NCBI GenBank assembly: GCA_900551095.1 | Contig: URUJ01000012.1 | Coordinates: forward strand, 1 to 27,475 | Source of the DNA: an uncultured Anaerococcus sp. | Lineage (GTDB): Bacteria; Bacillota; Clostridia; Tissierellales; Peptoniphilaceae | Length of the DNA stretch: 27,475 nucleotides | Reading direction: 5' to 3' | Part shown: in pieces, positions 22,170 to 27,475 of the stretch | Numbering within the stretch: position 1 is the stretch's first letter | Layout of the letters: each line of letters begins with the position of its first letter | The notes under the pieces: generated by a model | Seen by the model: only the letters and a program-made list of their open reading frames with translations | What the model was told of the DNA's origin: nothing | The model's database searches: none | Program-made: the position numbers and the translations under genes

Positions 22170-23075
22170 ATGATTTATGCTATTATGGATATAGGTTCAA
22201 ATACTGTTAGACTCTCAGTTTATAAGGAAAAAGACGGCGAGGCTGTTAACCTATTTTCTGAAAAAGAACAAGTGTCACTTAAGTCCTATGTCAAGGATGG
22301 AAGGCTTTCTGATAAGGGAATTAAAAGACTTTTTTCTACTCTCGCAAAGTTTAAAGCAGTGGTGGATAATTTTGACGATATTGATAGGGTGTATCCTTTT
22401 GCGACTGCCACAGTGAGGGATGTGGCAAATAGGTCTGAGGTTTTAGACCTTATGAAGGATCAACTTGACCTTGATATTGAGATTTTATCTGGAGAAGAGG
22501 AGGCCAAGCTTGCCTTTGTAGGTGCGGCTGTTTCCACAGAAGTAAAGGAGGGAGTCCTTTGCGATATTGGTGGCGGCTCTACTGAAGTTGTATTAATTGG
22601 CCAGGGTAAGGTGATTAAATCTTCTTCTCTTTCTATTGGCTCGCTTTCAGCCTTTAATGATTATGTGGATGAGCTTTTTGTTGATAAAGCTAGTAGGAAA
22701 AAAATCGAAAAACGTGTGATCCAGCTTTTTGATGATGCTTCTATGTATAAGGAAGACTTAAAGGTTTTGTCTGCTGTTGGTGGTTCTGCCCGTGCGGCTC
22801 TTATGGTTTATAGGGATTTTTATGGATTAGATGAGTCAGTAAGGACCATGAAAGCGGTAGATTTCGACCTTATGCTCAAGGAGATAATCAAAAAAAGCGA
22901 CAAGAAAAAAATGCATATGATTCTTGATATAAAACCTGATAGGATTCATACGCTTTTACCAGGTATGGTTATTATGAATAAAATATGTGAATTTTTCTCA
23001 GTTGAAACAATAAATGTTAGCCAAACAGGTGTTAGGGAAGGGTATGTCTATAGTAAACTTTTAGGAAAGGAATAG
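22170..23075 (+). CDS. ppx: Ppx/GppA-family exopolyphosphatase
   Basis: A 301-residue ASKHA-fold phosphatase of the Ppx/GppA family, removing terminal phosphates from polyphosphate or hydrolysing pppGpp. P-loop-like MDIGSNTVRLSVY at the start, SGEEEAKLAFVGA, the second phosphate loop CDIGGGSTEVVLI, and the adenosine-like loop SAVGGSARAA are all present. It is of the short class, lacking the C-terminal HD-like domain of E. coli Ppx. Its own ribosome-binding site is poor, so translation probably follows from murI. It lies directly before ppk1, which supports a role in polyphosphate. Confidence 0.9.
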   Translation: MIYAIMDIGSNTVRLSVYKEKDGEAVNLFSEKEQVSLKSYVKDGRLSDKGIKRLFSTLAKFKAVVDNFDDIDRVYPFATATVRDVANRSEVLDLMKDQLDLDIEILSGEEEAKLAFVGAAVSTEVKEGVLCDIGGGSTEVVLIGQGKVIKSSSLSIGSLSAFNDYVDELFVDKASRKKIEKRVIQLFDDASMYKEDLKVLSAVGGSARAALMVYRDFYGLDESVRTMKAVDFDLMLKEIIKKSDKKKMHMILDIKPDRIHTLLPGMVIMNKICEFFSVETINVSQTGVREGYVYSKLLGKE

Positions 23076-23077
23076 AC

Positions 23078-25255
23078 ATGAAAAATTATACACAAAATAG
23101 GGAACTATCTTGGTTAGACTTTAACAAAAGAGTATTAGAAGAAGCGACTGACGAGACTGTACCGGTGCTTGAAAGGCTTAAGTTTTTATCAATTTATGAT
23201 ACAAACTTAGAGGAATTTTTTATGGTAAGGATTGGGTCTTTAACAGACTTATCCAAGCTAAAAAAACAGCCTATAGATAACAAATCAAACATGACTGCAA
23301 GTGAGCAAATTGAGGCAAGTCTTAGTAAACTTGTGCCCATGTATGAAAAAAAGGATCAAATTTATTCTGACTTGGTTAAAGATTTAGTAGATGTTGGTAT
23401 AAATATACAAAAAGTTTCTGATCTTGATGACAGAGCCAAGTCTTATTGTAAATTTTATTTTGATACAAAAATAGAACCTATTTTATCTTTTCAAATTATA
23501 GATAGGGTTCATCCACTTCCAAGACTTGCAAATCTGAGCTTATCTGTAGTCTTTGATTTAGTAAAGAAAAAATCCAAATCTTCAAAGCCAAAGGAAATAA
23601 TCGGCATAATATATTTGACTGAAAGACTAAATCGATACGTCATGATTTATGATGGAACTTATGTTCTTCTTGAAGATATCATAAAGGAATGTGGGGCAAA
23701 AGTTTTTGAGGGATATAAGGCAGAAAGTGCCTTTGTAATGAGTCTTACAAGAAATACCGACATATCTTATGACGATGATGATTATGAAGTTGAAGAAGAT
23801 TTTAGAACCTACATGAAGGGGAAACTAAAAAAGAGAAAAAGACTTCATCCTGTTAGAGTTGAAGTTGATAGTGCTCTAGATGACGAAGATAGGGAATTTT
23901 TATGCAAAAATTTTGATATAAATCAGGAATCAATCTTTGTCTCTAAAAGTCCCCTACAATTAGGGTTTATCTTCGACTTTATAGAAAGTTTACCAGAAAA
24001 AACAAAAAATGAATTTTCCTATGATAAATTCAAGCCCCAACCATCCGCTATGGTTGATCCATCAAGGCCAATGATTGACCAGGTTTTAGAAAAAGATATA
24101 ATTTTATCCTATCCCTATGAATCTATGGACCCTATGATAAGGCTCTTGGATGAGGCGGCGACTGACCCGAGTGTAGCTTCAATAAAGATAACCCTTTATA
24201 GGATAGCCAAGGATTCAAAAATTGCTAAAAGTCTTATAAAAGCAAGTGAAAATGGCAAAGAAGTCATAGTTTTAATGGAATTGAGAGCAAGATTTGATGA
24301 AGATAATAATATTCTTTGGTCATCAAGGCTTGAGGAAGCTGGTTGTAAGATAATTTACGGTTTTGACCGTTATAAATGCCACTCCAAAGTCTGCCTGATA
24401 ACAAGGTACGAAAACGATGAAATTAGCTATATTGCTCAGATTGCCACAGGAAATTATAACGAAAAAACAGCCAAACTTTATACAGACTTTTCACTAATGA
24501 CAAAAGATAAGACAATTGGTCAAGACGCTAAAGAATTATTTGATAATATCATGATTGGAAACCTTGAAGGAACTTATAAAAAGCTCCTGGTTTCGCCAAA
24601 ATCAATGCAAGATGGACTTGAAAAATTGATTAGAAACGAAATTAAAAAAGCGAAGAAAGGCGAAGATGCCTATATTAGGTTAAAAATGAACTCTATTTCT
24701 GATAGGGGAATGATTGACCTTTTGTCGGAGGCATCAGAAGCTGGGGTCAGGATAGAAATGATGGTAAGGGGCATTACCTGCATACTTCCAGGCGTTAGAG
24801 GTGCAAGTGAAAACATTGAAATTTACCAAATAGTTGGGAGATTTCTAGAACACCATAGAGTCTACCAATTTGGCAAAGAAAATCCTAAATTATATATATC
24901 GTCAGCTGATTTTATGACTAGGAATATAAGAAATAGGGTTGAAGTTGCCGTACCGATTGAAGATATAAAGGTAAAAGAATATATTTTAGATTTTTTGGAT
25001 ATAATGTTTAAAGATGATGTGAAAATCAGGAAATTAGATCTGGTTGGAAATTATCATAGAATCGAAAATAAGAATAATTTTACTGCCCAAAATGAATTAA
25101 TGAAAAAAGCCATAGATAATTATAAAAACTCAGAAAAGTCTTTTAAGGAAAATAAAGAGACAAATAATCATAAAATAAATAAAATTAGTGAGAATAAAAA
25201 AGATGGCGAAAAAATAGGAATCCTAGACTTTATAAAAAATATTTTTAAGAATTAG
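23078..25255 (+). CDS. ppk1: Polyphosphate kinase 1
   Basis: A 725-residue PPK1 that reversibly transfers the ATP gamma-phosphate to polyphosphate. The N-terminal domain opens NRELSWLDFNKRVLEEA. The autophosphorylated His is H435 (RYKCHSKVCLI) and the second active-site His is H592 (FLEHHRVYQFG), at the same numbers as in E. coli Ppk. YIAQIATGNYNEKTAKLYTD and SSADFMTRNIRNRVEVAVPI are conserved blocks. A Lys/Asn-rich tail of ~40 residues follows the catalytic core. GGAAAGGA precedes the ATG. Last gene of ispE-murI-ppx-ppk1, followed by a terminator. Confidence 0.96.
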   Translation: MKNYTQNRELSWLDFNKRVLEEATDETVPVLERLKFLSIYDTNLEEFFMVRIGSLTDLSKLKKQPIDNKSNMTASEQIEASLSKLVPMYEKKDQIYSDLVKDLVDVGINIQKVSDLDDRAKSYCKFYFDTKIEPILSFQIIDRVHPLPRLANLSLSVVFDLVKKKSKSSKPKEIIGIIYLTERLNRYVMIYDGTYVLLEDIIKECGAKVFEGYKAESAFVMSLTRNTDISYDDDDYEVEEDFRTYMKGKLKKRKRLHPVRVEVDSALDDEDREFLCKNFDINQESIFVSKSPLQLGFIFDFIESLPEKTKNEFSYDKFKPQPSAMVDPSRPMIDQVLEKDIILSYPYESMDPMIRLLDEAATDPSVASIKITLYRIAKDSKIAKSLIKASENGKEVIVLMELRARFDEDNNILWSSRLEEAGCKIIYGFDRYKCHSKVCLITRYENDEISYIAQIATGNYNEKTAKLYTDFSLMTKDKTIGQDAKELFDNIMIGNLEGTYKKLLVSPKSMQDGLEKLIRNEIKKAKKGEDAYIRLKMNSISDRGMIDLLSEASEAGVRIEMMVRGITCILPGVRGASENIEIYQIVGRFLEHHRVYQFGKENPKLYISSADFMTRNIRNRVEVAVPIEDIKVKEYILDFLDIMFKDDVKIRKLDLVGNYHRIENKNNFTAQNELMKKAIDNYKNSEKSFKENKETNNHKINKISENKKDGEKIGILDFIKNIFKN

Positions 25256-25278
25256 TCAAAATAAAACTAAAATTTGTG

Positions 25279-25308
25279 AAAATCCGATAAATAAGTCGGA
25301 TTTTTTAT
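25279..25308 (+). terminator. Intrinsic terminator after ppk1
   Basis: AAAATCCGA pairs with TCGGATTTT around TAAATAAG, followed by more T. Confidence 0.88.
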
Positions 25309-25361
25309 TTTTTTATTCAAAAAAGAGACATTTTGCCCTATTATTTTTGTTAAAATAGTGT

Positions 25362-25367
25362 TATAAT
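25362..25367 (+). promoter_or_regulatory. Extended -10 promoter for the carboxypeptidase gene
   Basis: TATAAT preceded by TG one base upstream (TGTTATAAT), with a weak -35. It predicts a leader of ~114 bases with no clear fold. Confidence 0.5.
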
Positions 25368-25487
25368 AGTAGTAACGAAATGTAATGTTAAACTTAAATA
25401 GGAAATTGAAATATATTTAATATTTATGCAAGATATTACAATCCCTTAGACGTACACGAAAATATTGAAATAAATAGAGGAAGAGAA

Positions 25488-26486
25488 ATGTCAAACAAAG
25501 GTATCAGAGAGCTTAAAAGACGTAAGAGAAGAGAAGCAAAGAGAAGGAGAAAAAAAGCTGGTATGCTCGGCGTTGCGGTGGTTCTAACCATTACAACAGC
25601 AAAGTTTGCCTTACAAAAAGAGGATAATTACCAAATCAGAAGACCAAGTGAATATAGGATTGCATCGGGAGAGCTTCTAGAAAGCGAAGAAATTAAAGAA
25701 GCTGAACATACATCTGATATTCATGTGGCTACTGAAATAGGATTTAATAATATAGAGATAGACGAAAAGCTCAAAATTGAAGATAGTACTTATCAAAACG
25801 AGCTAATCGAATATGTGAAGTGCCTACAAACTCAATATGCCTACCAATTTCCGAATGATTATTCAAAAACTGATAAGTTTGTGAAGGAAGGTCAATATTT
25901 GGGATTTTATGGTTGTGAAAATGGTTTTGCCAAGGTAAAAATAGACGATTCTTATTATTATGTGAATAAATACGGTCTTAGGAAGGCAGAGGAAAACGAA
26001 GCCATCAAGGTTGTAAATGGAATAGTTTATGTAAGTGAATCATACCCACTTCCAGAAAATTTCGATCCGGGGGTAGACAAAACTGCAAGACGTGCCTTTG
26101 ATACAATGCGCCAAGATATGGCAAGGTCTGGACTTGACATAAGGATAGCATCTGACTATAGAGGCTACGAGCTTGAAGGAAAGATGAAAGAGGCAGGAGA
26201 AATAGACTCTGAAGTTGCTGGTACAAGTGAGCATCAAACAGGGACAGCCTTTGACTTTTTTACAGAAGGAACAAAATACAACGACAAATTCGAAGCTACT
26301 GCAGAATACAAGTGGCTTTCTGAAAATGCTTATAAATATGGATTTATCGAGAGATATCCAAAGGGTAGTGAAAATAAAACTCATCACAAGGGTGAAGCTT
26401 GGCACTACAGGTTTGTAGGAGTAGAAAATGCCAAGGAAATTTACGATAATAATTTGACTCTAGAAGAGTTTTTGAAGATATCATAA
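25488..26486 (+). CDS. VanY-type D,D-carboxypeptidase, membrane-anchored
   Basis: A 332-residue M15-family peptidase. A very basic cytoplasmic N-terminus (residues 6-23 are almost all Arg, Lys or Glu) precedes one membrane helix (~25-42), so the enzyme acts outside the cell. A spacer with an SH3-like stretch (QYLGFYGCENGFAKVKIDDSY) leads to the zinc domain: SEHQTGTAFDFF supplies the first His and Asp, and GEAWHYRFVG the Glu and final His. It trims terminal D-Ala from peptidoglycan precursors. No van resistance genes are nearby, so housekeeping wall maturation is more likely than vancomycin resistance. AGAGGAAGAG precedes the ATG. Confidence 0.9.
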   Translation: MSNKGIRELKRRKRREAKRRRKKAGMLGVAVVLTITTAKFALQKEDNYQIRRPSEYRIASGELLESEEIKEAEHTSDIHVATEIGFNNIEIDEKLKIEDSTYQNELIEYVKCLQTQYAYQFPNDYSKTDKFVKEGQYLGFYGCENGFAKVKIDDSYYYVNKYGLRKAEENEAIKVVNGIVYVSESYPLPENFDPGVDKTARRAFDTMRQDMARSGLDIRIASDYRGYELEGKMKEAGEIDSEVAGTSEHQTGTAFDFFTEGTKYNDKFEATAEYKWLSENAYKYGFIERYPKGSENKTHHKGEAWHYRFVGVENAKEIYDNNLTLEEFLKIS

Positions 26487-26534
26487 TCTATCGGAATCAT
26501 AATTTTAGTACTTAATAATTAGGAGGATTTAAAA

Positions 26535-26906
26535 ATGAAAACAATAGCAACAAAAAAAGCTCCAGCAGCTGTTGGTGCTTATGCACAAGGTATAAAAACC
26601 GAGTCTCTAATTTTCACATCGGGACAACTTCCACTAGATCCTGAAACTGGCGAACTAGAAATGGACATCAAAAAAGCTACAAAAAGAGCTCTAGAAAATG
26701 TCAAAGCCATAGTAGAAGAAGGTGGATCATCTGTGGACAAAATTGTAAAATGCAATGTCTTCCTAGATGATGTAAATGATTTTGCAGCTTTTAACGAAGT
26801 TTACGAAGAATTTTTCGGAGACCACAAACCAGCAAGATCTGCCCTAGAAGTAGCAAATATTCCAAAGGGAGCAGTAATAGAAATCGAAGCTATAGCCTTG
26901 TCCTAA
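26535..26906 (+). CDS. ridA: RidA-family enamine/imine deaminase
   Basis: A 123-residue RidA/YjgF/UK114 protein that hydrolyses reactive 2-aminoacrylate-type enamines from PLP enzymes. Conserved blocks: APAAVGAYAQG, FTSGQLPLDPETGE, NVFLDDVNDFAAFNEVY, and HKPARSALEVANIPKGA with the substrate-binding R101; E117 lies in IEIEAIA. Length is normal. AGGAGG stands 8 bases before the ATG. The last codons and stop (26891-26906) are duplicated downstream as part of a tandem repeat. Confidence 0.95.
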   Translation: MKTIATKKAPAAVGAYAQGIKTESLIFTSGQLPLDPETGELEMDIKKATKRALENVKAIVEEGGSSVDKIVKCNVFLDDVNDFAAFNEVYEEFFGDHKPARSALEVANIPKGAVIEIEAIALS

Positions 26907-26998
26907 TTTTCCGTAAGGAAAATTATGGAAAGACTTATGTAGAGGCTCGAGCTTGTCCTATTTTCCGCAAGGAAAATAATGGAAAGCTCAGCTGACAC
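26891..26998 (+). repeat. Tandem structured repeat, unit 1 (two stem-loops)
   Basis: This 108-base unit starts at the last codons of ridA (TATAGCCTTGTCCTAA). First stem-loop: AATTTTCC and GGAAAATT around GTAA (26905-26924), a GNRA loop. Second: TATTTTCC and GGAAAATA around GCAA (26959-26978), also GNRA, extended by TCC/GGA and by GAGCTT (26949-26954) with AAGCTC (26984-26989). CTTGTCC precedes and TGGAAAG follows each stem. Confidence 0.8.
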
Positions 26999-27108
26999 TA
27001 TAGCCTTGTCCTAACGAGAACGAAGTTCGAGTTAAGGAAATACTTATGCAGAGGTTTGAACTTGTCTTTATTTTCTTAAAGAAAATAAATGGAAAGTTCC
27101 ACCGATGC
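26999..27108 (+). repeat. Tandem structured repeat, unit 2 (two stem-loops)
   Basis: This begins with an exact copy of TATAGCCTTGTCCTAA and keeps TACTTATG-AGAGG and TGGAAAG, but the stems are different sequences. First: TAAC-GA-GAAC with GTTC-GA-GTTA around GAA (tandem G-A mismatch). Second: TTTATTTTC with GAAAATAAA, extended by GAACTT (27058-27063) with AAGTTC (27094-27099), a compensatory change from unit 1. A third unit starts (CTATA at 27108) but breaks off. Confidence 0.8.
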
Positions 27109-27112
27109 TATA

Positions 27113-27345
27113 TAAATAGTTTTAAAAGAGGATTTTGGAAAATACAGGATAAGTGCGCTTAATTTCTGGAAAATATTCATAGTGTTTGTGGATAAGTTTC
27201 CAAAATTGTTGCTAAGCTATCTTGAAATTTAACGTAATTATAAAATAGGATTTGTATTTGTTTTTGAAAACTAAATTATTTTATAAATCATTTTATAATT
27301 TGTTTGATAATTTAAATTTATAAAATATAAAAATAGAAAAAATAC
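27113..27345. other. AT-rich non-coding stretch
   Basis: No gene is seen. It includes TGTGGATAA (27187-27195), which on the minus strand is the DnaA-box consensus TTATCCACA, but only once, then very AT-rich sequence up to the terminator. Confidence 0.5.
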
Positions 27346-27371
27346 AAAAGTGACCCAGAGGGGTCATTTTT
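27346..27371 (+). terminator. Intrinsic terminator
   Basis: TGACCC and GGGTCA pair around AGAG, with AAAAG and TTTTT flanks. If it ends the ridA transcript, the repeats are in a ~460-base 3' untranslated region. Confidence 0.8.
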
Positions 27372-27380
27372 GTTTTTGTC

Positions 27381-27423
27381 CACTTAAGTGAGTTGAGCGA
27401 ACGAAAGAGAGCGAAACAATAAA
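27381..27423 (+). repeat. Dispersed repeat, copy 2
   Basis: Partner of 19141-19183 (~84% identical), again just after a terminator. In this copy the left end forms the palindrome CACTTAAGTG. Confidence 0.7.
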
Positions 27424-27442
27424 CCACCTGCTATGCAGGTGG
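27424..27442 (+). repeat. Perfect hairpin near the window edge, possible IS200/IS605 or REP-like end
   Basis: CCACCTGC and GCAGGTGG pair perfectly (8 bp) around TAT, with no T-run. It directly adjoins the dispersed repeat. Subterminal hairpins of this size mark IS200/IS605-type ends, but no transposase is in view. Confidence 0.4.
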
Positions 27443-27475
27443 AGGAAATTAGCTTTAGCTTCAAGCACCAAGAAA

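Noticed and set aside
25488..26486. Vancomycin-resistance VanY
   Set aside because: No vanHAX, vanS or vanR is present; a VanY-like fold alone does not indicate resistance.
26891..27108. CRISPR array or tandem rho-independent terminators after ridA
   Set aside because: Units are few, unequal and lack unique spacers; the stems are not followed by proper T-runs.
27187..27195. DnaA-box consensus TTATCCACA (minus strand) beside AT-rich DNA, suggesting an origin
   Set aside because: Only one good box is present and neither dnaA nor dnaN is in the window; a single match in AT-rich DNA can be chance.

Overview
The window is a low-GC chromosomal segment from an anaerobic Gram-positive bacterium. 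AT-rich codon use, strong AGGAGG-type ribosome-binding sites, the hybrid-cluster protein and many intrinsic terminators all fit Firmicutes. Protein sequences and gene content suggest the Anaerococcus/Peptoniphilus/Finegoldia group (Tissierellia); the genus is inferred from memory of such proteins, not proven. Most of the window is core chromosome, with a small accessory patch at about 18.3-20.1 kb and an unusual repeat-rich end after 26.9 kb.

Layout. (1) 1-3333: end of tuf, then hcp (nitrosative-stress hybrid-cluster protein) flanked by two different Crp/Fnr-type regulators; a perfect palindrome sits at about -41.5 of the hcp promoter. (2) 3399-6610: a YkvI-type membrane protein and a nitrilase-superfamily hydrolase in a likely operon, a possible small RNA, and a PF06541-type membrane protein that apparently starts at AUU. 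(3) 6743-10164: a MacB-like ABC transporter divergent from a SAM methyltransferase. (4) 10211-14034: a shortened, catalytically degenerate GH13 (alpha-glucosidase-like) protein, then UDP-glucose dehydrogenase, a TIM-barrel protein of unknown role and a P1-family peptidase. (5) 14198-18268: a FabG-like reductase on the minus strand, the rpsF-ssb-rpsR operon with a structured leader, and a K+-dependent-type membrane pyrophosphatase. (6) 18332-20076: a hicAB toxin-antitoxin pair between two copies of a ~60-bp direct repeat, then a plasmid/phage-style HTH replication-type protein and a small unknown protein. (7) 20360-25255: tRNA-Leu with anticodon AAG (minus), then ispE-murI-ppx-ppk1. (8) 25488-27475: a VanY-type D,D-carboxypeptidase, ridA, two ~108-bp tandem repeats forming four stem-loops with compensatory changes, a terminator, a dispersed repeat also found near hicB, and a perfect hairpin at the window edge.

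How the genes work together. Ppx and Ppk1 degrade and make polyphosphate, and HppA uses pyrophosphate to pump ions, so the window is rich in phosphoanhydride metabolism. MurI and the VanY-like protein serve peptidoglycan, IspE isoprenoid precursors, and Ugd UDP-glucuronate for surface sugars. No single large novel system is visible. The best candidates for undescribed biology are the structured tandem repeats after ridA, the GH13 pseudoenzyme, and the long inverted repeat covering the hicA start and the hicB leader.
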